A stretch of DNA of 15,058 nt from JAQTNA01 sp043743785. Its GTDB lineage: Bacteria > Pseudomonadota > Gammaproteobacteria > Burkholderiales > Rhodocyclaceae. The stretch spans positions 1-15,058 of the forward strand of contig JAYTVW010000066.1 of NCBI GenBank assembly GCA_043743785.1. The letters are read 5' to 3'. The notes beneath the pieces were generated by a model. The model was not told the DNA's origin, searched no databases, and worked only from the letters and a program-made list of their open reading frames with translations. Positions 1 to 5,912 of this stretch are shown piece by piece (positions within the stretch are counted from its first letter, which is position 1; each line of letters starts with the position of its first letter). The position numbers and the translations under genes are program-made.

Positions 1-84
1 TTTTCCCCTGCCTGATTTTCCATTGGCCGTTACTCCGCGCCGGATAATGACAAGTGACTATATCATACAGGGGAATTTATTTGT

Positions 85-942
85 CTACACCCTCTCAGCT
101 TGACCAAAGCCCGTAAATGGGTTTGTGTCGATTCCCCATGTTCGCATATCGACAAGCGCCCATTTGAACATCGTCGAGATTCGTTCTAGCTTCTTTGAAC
201 AGTTCGGTTCTGATTGGGGCGGGTCATTCATGGCGATAATTTCGGGTATTGTTTTTCCATGATATTTTGGGGTTCTTGTTAGATTCTTTGGTAGTGCTTT
301 AAGAATCGTGAAGTATTCCCCCGCGATTTCTCGCTTGATTTCGCCTATGTGACAATCACCCATGATGGTGATGAATTCGCGTAGCGTCTTTTCGTACTCT
401 TCAATGGTCTTTGGCGTTGGTGGCTTCTTTCTTCCTCCTTCCGCTCTTGTAATCAGGCTTTTCATGTAAGCCGTTACAAGTTCTGAATACAGTTTCGTTA
501 GTTCTGACGGCCAGGGAAAAACGTTGTCCCGTACTCCCTTCAACTGCCCCTTGTCGTAAGCGGCTTTGACGACTCGTTTTGCGTTGTCACGGGGAACCAT
601 TGCCGCTATCTGCTGTTGGCTTTCATGTAGCTCGGATTCCAACTCTTCAATCCGTGATTTCAGGATGCTGTTTTTCCGATGTACTTCAATCCAAATCTTG
701 AAGTGGTCAGGTGGGGGCGTTTCTTTGTCGTCAGTCATTCGGCGGAGGTCGGCTGTCAGGCGTGGCAAGTCCGCAATGAGCGGGAACGCCGCAAGTATGG
801 CCTCATGCCGCTGTTCTGTGTTGAGACTGAAACGGACTTCGCGCTGATTCAGATGGTGCCGCAGGTCTTGGGGGATGACGAAGCGGAAGTAGAAGCCGCC
901 GTGCTGGTTGCGGTAGAGGTGGGACGGGAGCCTGATGGACAT
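85..942 (-). CDS. Truncated tyrosine recombinase (phage/island integrase), catalytic domain absent
   Basis: A 285-residue protein read from ATG at 942; an upstream GTG at 966 is possible. ATG 942 is preferred because the protein then opens with SIRLPSHLYRNQHGGFYFRF, how this integrase family usually begins (DUF6538-type N-terminal region, about residues 1-65). A charged coiled-coil-like stretch follows near residues 90-115. A SAM-like core-binding region (about 160-280, with TPKTIEEYEKTLREFITIMG) ends at NPFTGFGQAERV and then a TAG. Family members normally continue for roughly another 150-200 residues carrying the R-H-R-Y catalytic residues; none is present. The 84 bases beyond the stop show no catalytic motif in any frame. 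The gene sits about 100 nt from the 3' end of ssrA, a frequent integration target, and is AT-richer than its neighbours, so it is probably a relic of an integrated element. It should not be able to recombine DNA alone. Confidence 0.8.
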   Translation of the reverse strand: MSIRLPSHLYRNQHGGFYFRFVIPQDLRHHLNQREVRFSLNTEQRHEAILAAFPLIADLPRLTADLRRMTDDKETPPPDHFKIWIEVHRKNSILKSRIEELESELHESQQQIAAMVPRDNAKRVVKAAYDKGQLKGVRDNVFPWPSELTKLYSELVTAYMKSLITRAEGGRKKPPTPKTIEEYEKTLREFITIMGDCHIGEIKREIAGEYFTILKALPKNLTRTPKYHGKTIPEIIAMNDPPQSEPNCSKKLERISTMFKWALVDMRTWGIDTNPFTGFGQAERV

Positions 943-959
943 GGCGAGTTCCGGTGCCG

Positions 960-982
960 GTGTCACACCGAAGTGTCACACC
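960..982. repeat. Tandem 10-bp direct repeat upstream of the integrase
   Basis: GTGTCACACC occurs at 960-969 and again at 973-982, a 13-bp period. Each copy contains the palindrome GTGTCACAC. The pair lies just upstream of the integrase start and 64 bp from the ssrA 3' end. Short direct repeats in this position are typical of integrase arm-binding sites or of an operator for the int promoter; which applies here cannot be told. Confidence 0.55.
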
Positions 983-1002
983 TGAGTGGAAATGGCCAAG
1001 TC

Positions 1003-1035
1003 GAAAAGAAAAACCCCCTGATTGCTCAGAGGGTT
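1003..1035 (-). terminator. Rho-independent terminator of ssrA
   Basis: Read on the minus strand, AACCCTCTGA pairs with TCAGGGGGTT (10 bp, one G-T pair) around a GCAA tetraloop, followed by a T-rich tract TTTCTTTTC. It starts 10 nt past the CCA end of ssrA and so ends the tmRNA transcript before the integrase gene. If an element is integrated here, the terminator may have come with it. Confidence 0.85.
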
Positions 1036-1045
1036 ATCTTTGTTC

Positions 1046-1078
1046 TGGTGGAGGCGGCGGGAATCGAACCCGCGTCCG
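1046..1078 (-). other. Probable attachment-site half (tRNA-like 3' end of ssrA)
   Basis: The T-arm and acceptor 3' strand of the tRNA-like domain end in CCACCA at 1046. Integrases encoded immediately beyond an ssrA 3' end generally recombine within this segment, leaving a copy of it at each end of the element. Only one copy is in the window; the partner would lie to the left of base 1. The exact core cannot be defined without it. Confidence 0.4.
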
Positions 1079-1286
1079 TAAGCCCTAGACAGGAAGATCT
1101 ACATACTTAGTCCGGTCATTTGGTTTTAGCCCTCACGCGCCGGCCGAACAGGCTCGCTTTGGACGATCCGCTAGGTTTTCGTGCCGAGCCACGCGGCTTG
1201 ATTCGGCCTTATCTCATGTAAATGACTCTGTTGTAGTTTTTACGCTACCCGGCCCGTGAGCAAACCGGTACAGAGGCCAGCCGCCG

Positions 1287-1319
1287 TTAGGCGGCTAGAG
1301 CGAAACGCTCGTCGTTGGC
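1287..1319 (-). other. tmRNA tag-peptide reading frame (ANDERFALAA)
   Basis: The resume codon is GCC at 1319-1317, followed by codons for N D E R F A L A A and TAA. With the alanine charged on the tmRNA, the appended tag is AANDERFALAA. The C-terminal LAA is the degron read by ClpXP-type proteases. This tag form is common among betaproteobacteria and is the best taxonomic clue in the window. Confidence 0.93.
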
Positions 1320-1422
1320 AGTTAGAACTTTCCAGTTGGATTTACGAGGTAGCTGGTCCTCGGTATGCACTGTCCCGGTTCGCAACCCACGTCGAAGCCA
1401 GGTCGCCCCCATGCGAACGCAG

Positions 1423-1431
1423 ATGGTAACA
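1423..1431 (-). promoter_or_regulatory. Possible extended -10 promoter of ssrA
   Basis: TGTTACCAT on the minus strand resembles a TGN-extended -10 element and would start transcription a few bases upstream of the mature 5' end at 1410. No good -35 hexamer is visible at 16-18 bp. The rest of 1411-1563 holds no gene or repeat that I can support. Confidence 0.3.
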
Positions 1432-1563
1432 GATTGGCCGGTTTCAAGTGGCCGGCGTAAAAGTATTTTCCGGCTGTCTGGCTAACCCGCCGTGGCGGCC
1501 GTCGCAGTCGATGCAGTCACTTCAGGAGTTCGTCAAGGCCTTGGTGGCGTAAAGGCGCCAATT

Positions 1564-1590
1564 AAAACGGGAGCCAGCGCTCCCGTTTTT
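1564..1590 (-). terminator. Bidirectional-type terminator after the His-rich gene
   Basis: AAAACGGGAGC at 1564-1574 pairs perfectly with GCTCCCGTTTT at 1579-1589 around a 4-nt loop. The flanking A and T runs allow termination in either direction. On the minus strand it lies 20 nt beyond the stop codon of the gene at 1611-1943 and insulates ssrA from it. Confidence 0.85.
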
Positions 1591-1610
1591 GCCAGCTTGG
1601 CTTGCCCGTT

Positions 1611-1943
1611 TTATTGGTCTTTGAGTCCGTCCGGGTGCGGCGGGAGGTGGGTCATCACGGCAGTATGGGTCCGTTGGCACTCGGCGATAAAGGCTTGATG
1701 GTTAAGCGTTCCGATGAATCGGTGCGACAGGTGGTCGCAGGAAATCCTGGCGTGCCTGCGTACAGCGGCAACATGGCGCTTGCCGTGATGCTTGTGCTTA
1801 TGCTGCCCTATTGAAGGTGTCGCCGGAGCCTGGGTGTGCGTGTGCTCCGTCGGTAGGGGGTCGGGCAGTACATCATCGTCGGCAAATGCAAAGCCGGAAG
1901 CAACGAACAGACCGACCAGCAAGGCCGCAATCTTGGATTTCAT
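1611..1943 (-). CDS. Small histidine-rich exported protein of unknown function
   Basis: A 110-residue protein. The start at 1943 is chosen because GGAGA lies 6 nt upstream and a clean signal peptide follows at once (MKSK, a hydrophobic core, then SGFAFA just before DDD); a longer frame to 2036 would bury this signal. The mature part, about 89 residues, contains 14 histidines, including the run QHKHKHHGKRH, and two cysteines (ISCDH and AECQR). This suggests a periplasmic metal-binding or metal-buffering role, but I do not recognise a family, so function is unassigned. It lies 116 nt downstream of the HPP-CBS gene on the same strand and ends at a strong terminator, so the two could share a transcript. 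Confidence 0.7.
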   Translation of the reverse strand: MKSKIAALLVGLFVASGFAFADDDVLPDPLPTEHTHTQAPATPSIGQHKHKHHGKRHVAAVRRHARISCDHLSHRFIGTLNHQAFIAECQRTHTAVMTHLPPHPDGLKDQ

Positions 1944-2059
1944 AATGCGTCTCCATAATTGGCCAAAGCCCAATGTTGTACTGCGAGAGCGCATTATTGT
2001 CCGGTGCGTGACAGGAAAGCTGACAGTTGCTGACATCGATCAGCGATTCAAAGGTGTCC

Positions 2060-3238
2060 TCATCGGTCTTTGGTGTTGCTTGAACGCTCTTTCCAGGCAG
2101 CCTGGTGATACAGGGCCGCCAGCAGATCGGACTGGGTGAGCATGCCGGCGAGGCGTCGGCGGGCATCGACTACCGGGATGTGGTGCTTCCCGCCATGGCA
2201 CAGCACGTCCACCAGTTCCATCACGGGGGTGTCCTGGCGGGCAACGAATACTTGGGCGACCATGATGTCGCCGACGATGGAGGGCGGCAGCAGCTTGGGG
2301 CGGCGGGCGCCTAACAGGGTCTTCAGGCGTTCCCCCAGGCCGGCGGCGTCGCCGGCTTCCACCCGTTGCAGGAAATCCCGGCGGGTCACCACGCCGACTA
2401 CCCGGCGGGCCCGGTCTACCACCGGCAGGGCCTTGATGTCGTGGCGGGCCAGGATTTCCCAGGCTTCCTCAAGGCCGGTGTCGAACTCCACCGCCTGCAC
2501 GTCCCGGGACATGATGTCGCCGCAGGTAAGGCCGCTGCTGCGCTGGAAGGCGTGGGCGGTGGCAGCGTCATATACGGCGACCAGATCGGCCGCGCTGATG
2601 TCCAGATAGGTGTCGAGGCGGCTCAGGGCGAAGTGCAGATCCTCGTCCATCAGGCCCGTACGGCGCAGGGGGCTGGGGTCTGCCGTGCGTTGTGGTGTAG
2701 CGGCTGCGACAAAGCCGTAGCGGCGGCCCTGCACCAGGTTGTTGAATATCAGCGCCCCCAGCAGCAGGGCCGTCAGGTTGACCGCCAGAGGCGCCAGGGC
2801 CGTGAGGAAGCCCTTGTGCAGGAATTCGTGACCGCTCATGGCGAAGAGCAGGGCTTGGGCGCCGGCCGGCGGGTGCATGCAGCGCAGGCGTGCCATGGCG
2901 AACAGTGTCACGGGCACGGCCACAAGGCCGGCCGCCAGGGGAATGGGTATGGCGGCGGCGCAAACCAGGCCGATGGCGGCGGCAAACAGGCTGCCGCCCA
3001 GCAGCGGCCAGGGATGGCCCAGTGGACTGTGGGGCAGGGCGAATAGTATGACCGAGGATGCAGCCACCGGTGTTACCAACAGCAGGGTTTGGGTGCCCTG
3101 CCAGAAGCCCGCCGTGAGGGCGGCCGTAAGGGTGAGTCCGAGCAGGGCCGCGAAGGCCGAGCGGCTGGCTTCCTGCACGGAGAACGTCGCGGGGCAGGCG
3201 GCCTTGAAGCGGCTGAACCAGCCGGGAATGGCGCTCAT
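2060..3238 (-). CDS. HPP family inner-membrane protein with two CBS domains
   Basis: A 392-residue protein. Residues about 25-170 hold several hydrophobic segments and the family signature MHPPAGAQALL (HPP at 122-124), typical of the HPP membrane domain. A hydrophilic linker follows, then a CBS pair at about 237-293 (GDIMSRDVQAVEF to VVGVVTRRDFL) and 321-378 (VGDIMVAQVFVARQ to LAGMLTQSDLL). HPP proteins are membrane proteins; a plant member transports nitrite into plastids, while bacterial members are mostly uncharacterised. CBS pairs commonly bind adenine nucleotides, so a nucleotide-gated transporter or channel is plausible but inferred. The start at 3238 has no obvious Shine-Dalgarno sequence, but no better start is apparent. 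It is divergent from the peroxiredoxin gene. Confidence 0.88.
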   Translation of the reverse strand: MSAIPGWFSRFKAACPATFSVQEASRSAFAALLGLTLTAALTAGFWQGTQTLLLVTPVAASSVILFALPHSPLGHPWPLLGGSLFAAAIGLVCAAAIPIPLAAGLVAVPVTLFAMARLRCMHPPAGAQALLFAMSGHEFLHKGFLTALAPLAVNLTALLLGALIFNNLVQGRRYGFVAAATPQRTADPSPLRRTGLMDEDLHFALSRLDTYLDISAADLVAVYDAATAHAFQRSSGLTCGDIMSRDVQAVEFDTGLEEAWEILARHDIKALPVVDRARRVVGVVTRRDFLQRVEAGDAAGLGERLKTLLGARRPKLLPPSIVGDIMVAQVFVARQDTPVMELVDVLCHGGKHHIPVVDARRRLAGMLTQSDLLAALYHQAAWKERSSNTKDR

Positions 3239-3526
3239 CGGGACACTTTACAGGGCGTGGGAGCGAAGAGCATACGCCGGAGAGGCCGGATTTCCTTGAT
3301 GCTTGCCAAGACGACGATAAGCCGGCTGTTCCGGCTGGGGTCCAGGCAAACGCTTCGGCCTATCGGAGCGCCGCTCCCGCCGGGGTGGTGGCAGCCTTTG
3401 AGGTTGCCGGATATTGCCAAAGCCGACCTATGCTTTTTCCTGGACACTCGTTAGAATCGCCGAAGCTCAGGGAAGGATACCGGTCGCACATTCAGCCGGA
3501 TCCCCTGATTCGCCCCAGGAGGAGAC
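3239..3526. other. Divergent intergenic region between HPP-CBS gene and peroxiredoxin gene
   Basis: These 288 bases must hold the promoters for both directions. I see a small hairpin, AGCCGG/CCGGCT with a 5-nt loop at 3320-3336, and a reasonable -10-like TAGAAT at 3452-3457 on the plus strand without a convincing -35. Short open frames here have no start signal or recognisable product. Confidence 0.35.
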
Positions 3527-4063
3527 ATGCTGCAAGCCGGAGATCCTGCGCCAGCCTTTGTCCTGCCCGACGCAGACATGGAGTCGTTCGATTCAGCGTG
3601 TCTGACGGGCAAGCATGTCGTGCTCTATTTTTATCCCCGGGACAACACGCCGGGCTGTACGCAGGAAGCCATTGCTTTCAGCGACCACGAAGACGAATTC
3701 CTGCGCCTGGGCTGCGTGGTGGTGGGGGTGAGCCGGGACGATTGTCTCAGCCATGCCGACTTCCGCGACAGGCACGGCTTGTCCATCCCGCTCTTGTCGG
3801 ACCCGGACGGTGAGGTGTGCGCGCTTTACGATGTGTTGCAGGAAAAATACCGGGATGGCGAAAGTGAATGCCGGGTTTGTGTCGTCCGCTCGACCTTCAT
3901 CATCGACAGGAAGGGCATCGTGCGCCATGCCATGTATGGCGTGACTCCCCGCGGCCACGCTGCGGAAATACTCGGGCTGGTGAAACAGCTCTCTACAGGA
4001 ACAGAAAATGCAAATTGCCAAGAACACCATAGTTACTCTGAATTACCAGGTTTCCGATCCTGA
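3527..4063 (+). CDS. bcp: Thioredoxin-dependent thiol peroxidase, PrxQ/Bcp type
   Basis: A 178-residue peroxiredoxin that reduces hydrogen peroxide and organic hydroperoxides in the cytoplasm. The start at 3527 is fixed by AGGAGG at 3517-3522. The active site PRDNTPGCTQEA gives the peroxidatic Cys44 with Thr41, and Arg121 in RSTFIID is the conserved arginine. E. coli Bcp has a resolving cysteine five residues after the first; here that position is Ile49, so this is a 1-Cys form or uses another cysteine such as Cys63 or Cys73. The protein runs about 20 residues past the usual family end (after LGLVKQL), and this tail is encoded inside the start of slyD (56-nt overlap). Tight overlap implies co-transcription and probably coupled translation. 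Confidence 0.92.
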   Translation: MLQAGDPAPAFVLPDADMESFDSACLTGKHVVLYFYPRDNTPGCTQEAIAFSDHEDEFLRLGCVVVGVSRDDCLSHADFRDRHGLSIPLLSDPDGEVCALYDVLQEKYRDGESECRVCVVRSTFIIDRKGIVRHAMYGVTPRGHAAEILGLVKQLSTGTENANCQEHHSYSELPGFRS

Positions 4064-4490
4064 TGGCGATCTGGTGGATGCGGGTGAGCAACCCCTGGTC
4101 TATCTCCACGGCGGCTACGACGGGATCTTCCCGAAGATCGAGGAATCCCTGCAGGGGATGGGCGTCGGTGAAAAGCTGGAAGTCAAGCTGCAACCGGAAG
4201 ACGCTTTTGGCGACTACGATGAAACCCTGGTGCTCATCGAGGCCGCCAATCTCTTCCCGGATACCATCGAGGTGGGCATGCAGTTCGAGCGCATGACGGA
4301 AGATGGCGAGGACGAGATGCTCTACACCATTACCGATATCGCCGACGGCAAGGTGGTGGTGGATGGCAACCATCCGCTGGCCGGTCAGGCATTGATCTTC
4401 GCCTGCACCGTGGCTGAAGTGCGCCAGGCTTCCGCCGAGGAGATCACCCACGGTCACGTGCACGGTCCCGAGGGGCACCATCACCATTGA
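4008..4490 (+). CDS. slyD: FKBP-type peptidyl-prolyl isomerase / metallochaperone SlyD
   Basis: A 160-residue cytoplasmic proline isomerase and folding helper. The N-terminal FKBP half (MQIAKNTIVTLNYQVSD, then VYLHGGYDGIFPKIEESLQGM) is interrupted by the insert-in-flap chaperone domain at about 70-120, and the fold resumes at DGNHPLAGQALIF (119-131). The tail from residue 148 has seven histidines in 13 residues (HGHVHGPEGHHHH), a nickel/zinc-binding end as in SlyD proteins that supply hydrogenase maturation. The start at 4008 gives the usual family N-terminus and follows an AGGA at 3996-4003 region. The start lies inside the peroxiredoxin gene, so translation is probably coupled. A terminator follows 38 nt after the stop. 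Confidence 0.95.
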   Translation: MQIAKNTIVTLNYQVSDPDGDLVDAGEQPLVYLHGGYDGIFPKIEESLQGMGVGEKLEVKLQPEDAFGDYDETLVLIEAANLFPDTIEVGMQFERMTEDGEDEMLYTITDIADGKVVVDGNHPLAGQALIFACTVAEVRQASAEEITHGHVHGPEGHHHH

Positions 4491-4528
4491 TCGGGTGGCC
4501 CGGTGCCACCGGGCGTGGCTCGCCATGG

Positions 4529-4564
4529 AACCGCCCAGGCCGAGAGGCAAGGGCGGTTTTTTTT
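4529..4564 (+). terminator. Rho-independent terminator of bcp-slyD
   Basis: AACCGCCC at 4529-4536 pairs with GGGCGGTT at 4551-4558; the loop can fold further as GCC-GAGA-GGC. Eight T residues follow (4557-4564). It closes the bcp-slyD transcript and separates it from the signalling genes. Confidence 0.92.
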
Positions 4565-4644
4565 CATGCTGATTGCCCGTGCCGGGCTTATCATGCCGAA
4601 ACCTTAAGAAGTACGTGAAATAGCCGTAAACCCGAAACAGATGT

Positions 4645-4687
4645 GCCGCCGGTATCCGGCGGCGGGGAAACGCGCCCGGGGAGGCGC
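4645..4687 (+). promoter_or_regulatory. Two tandem hairpins in the leader of the HD-GYP gene
   Basis: GCCGCCGG (4645-4652) pairs perfectly with CCGGCGGC (4656-4663) over a TAT loop. A second stem, GCGCC (4672-4676) with GGCGC (4683-4687), encloses or overlaps GGGGAGG (4678-4684), the only Shine-Dalgarno-like sequence before ATG 4697. The arrangement could mask the ribosome site. No T-run follows, so it is not a normal terminator. Confidence 0.4.
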
Positions 4688-4696
4688 ACAGACAAC

Positions 4697-5854
4697 ATGA
4701 ACGCGATCGTGCCGGCATTTTCCCGGGACTTGTGCTCCTCCATCATTCTGGTGGTGGACGACACGCCGGAGAACCTTACGGTCCTGGGCGACGTGCTCCA
4801 GCCTCACTATCGCCTGCGCATGGCTACCTCCGGCCAGCGCGCCTTGGCCATCGCCGCCTCCGATCCCCAGCCAGACCTGGTCCTGCTCGACGTCATGATG
4901 CCGGGCATGGATGGCTACGCGGTGCTCCAGCACCTGCGTGAGGACAGCCGCACGGCCCATATCCCTGTCATCTTCGTCACCGCCATGGACGGCATGGCAG
5001 ACGAACAGCGCGGGCTGGCCCTTGGGGCGGCGGACTACATCACCAAGCCCGTGCGCCCGCCCATCGTCCTGGCGCGGGTGCGCACCCAGCTGGAAAACAA
5101 GCAGATGCGGGACTGGCTGCAGGACAAGAACACCTGGCTTGAGGCCGAGGTGGCCCAGCGCATGGGGGAAAACCTGGTGATTCAGGACCTGAGCATCCAT
5201 GCCCTGGCGCGGCAGGCGGAAACCCGCGACCCGGAAACCGGCAACCACTTGCGGCGCACCCAGGAGTACCTGCGGGTGCTGGCCCTGCGCTTGCAGCGCC
5301 TTCCGGACTTCGCTGCCGTGCTAACCGAGCGCTGGGTGGCCATGCTCGTCAAGTCGGCGCCGCTCCACGACATCGGCAAAGTGGGCATCCCGGACTACGT
5401 GCTCCTCAAGCCGGGCGTGCTGACCCCGGACGAATGGGAAATCATGAAGGGCCACGCCCGTCTGGGGAGCGATGCCATCGAACAGGCGGAACGGGACGCG
5501 GTGCAGCCCGTGGAATTCCTGCGCCTGGCCAAGGAGATCGCCCATTACCACCATGAGAAATGGGATGGCAGCGGCTACCCGGAAGGGCTTGCCGGCCGGG
5601 CCATTCCCATTTCGGCCCGCTTGATGGCCCTGGCCGATGTCTTTGATGCCCTCATTTCGCGCCGGGTGTATAAGGCGGCCTATTCCCTTGACGCCGCCCG
5701 CGCAATCATCGTGGGAGAAAGTGGCCGCCATTTCGACCCGCAGGTGGTGAGTGCCTTTGTCGCTGCCTTCGATGAATTCAAGGCCATTGCCGAGCGCTAT
5801 TCGGACGAGGCTGACGCGGCGCTGGTTTTGGCACCGTCGGCGCTGGGGTGTTGA
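4697..5854 (+). CDS. REC-HD-GYP response regulator, cyclic-di-GMP phosphodiesterase
   Basis: A 385-residue protein. Residues about 15-135 form a receiver domain: acidic pair D21/D22, phospho-acceptor D65 in LVLLDVMMPGMDG, T95 and K117 in the KP motif. A helical linker (130-170) leads to the HD-GYP domain, with HDIGKVGIP at 214-222 and HHEKWDGSGYP at 285-295, all metal-ligand and signature residues present. Such enzymes hydrolyse c-di-GMP, promoting motility and biofilm dispersal in many bacteria. The intact receiver implies phosphorylation control. ATG 4697 is chosen because the receiver begins soon after it and GGGGAGG lies about 12 nt upstream; a GTG at 4643 would add 18 residues without a family match. 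The hybrid kinase gene begins 58 nt downstream with no terminator between, suggesting an operon and a partner kinase. Confidence 0.93.
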   Translation: MNAIVPAFSRDLCSSIILVVDDTPENLTVLGDVLQPHYRLRMATSGQRALAIAASDPQPDLVLLDVMMPGMDGYAVLQHLREDSRTAHIPVIFVTAMDGMADEQRGLALGAADYITKPVRPPIVLARVRTQLENKQMRDWLQDKNTWLEAEVAQRMGENLVIQDLSIHALARQAETRDPETGNHLRRTQEYLRVLALRLQRLPDFAAVLTERWVAMLVKSAPLHDIGKVGIPDYVLLKPGVLTPDEWEIMKGHARLGSDAIEQAERDAVQPVEFLRLAKEIAHYHHEKWDGSGYPEGLAGRAIPISARLMALADVFDALISRRVYKAAYSLDAARAIIVGESGRHFDPQVVSAFVAAFDEFKAIAERYSDEADAALVLAPSALGC

Positions 5855-5912
5855 ACCTTTCCATGGCGGGGTGTGCTGGCTTGCCGGCCCCGCCCGTTCC
5901 TGCAGACATGCC

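Larger units (their letters stand above)
1046..1410 (-). ncRNA. ssrA: tmRNA (transfer-messenger RNA)
   Basis: This 365-nt RNA, with SmpB, rescues ribosomes stalled on broken mRNAs and tags the product for proteolysis. The 5' end GGGGGCG pairs with CGCCTCC before the ACCA tail (7 bp with one G-U), forming the alanine-tRNA-like acceptor stem. The 5' part carries the conserved CTGGCTTCGACG-like segment, and the T-arm reads GGGTTCGATTCCC. The internal reading frame (1319 down to 1287) gives ANDERFALAA and TAA. Ends were set from the paired acceptor stem and the encoded CCA. A strong terminator lies 10 nt downstream and an integrase gene follows, so the 3' end is probably also an integration site. 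Confidence 0.97.

Noticed and set aside
1..84. Possible remnant of the integrase catalytic domain beyond the stop
   Set aside because: All three minus-strand frames were read; each has stops or no R-H-R-Y-type motif, so nothing can be claimed.
1..103. Short plus-strand open frame running in from the left edge, ending at TGA 101-103
   Set aside because: About 34 codons is well within chance and I could not match the peptide to a known family; it also overlaps the end of the integrase.
679..1110. Plus-strand frame of 143 codons across the integrase start and ssrA 3' end
   Set aside because: It is antisense to the integrase and runs into the tmRNA; no start signal or family resemblance.
4565..4696. 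Cyclic-di-GMP (GEMM-type) riboswitch before the HD-GYP gene
   Set aside because: The conserved GEMM core segments around the ligand pocket are not present; only simple hairpins are seen.
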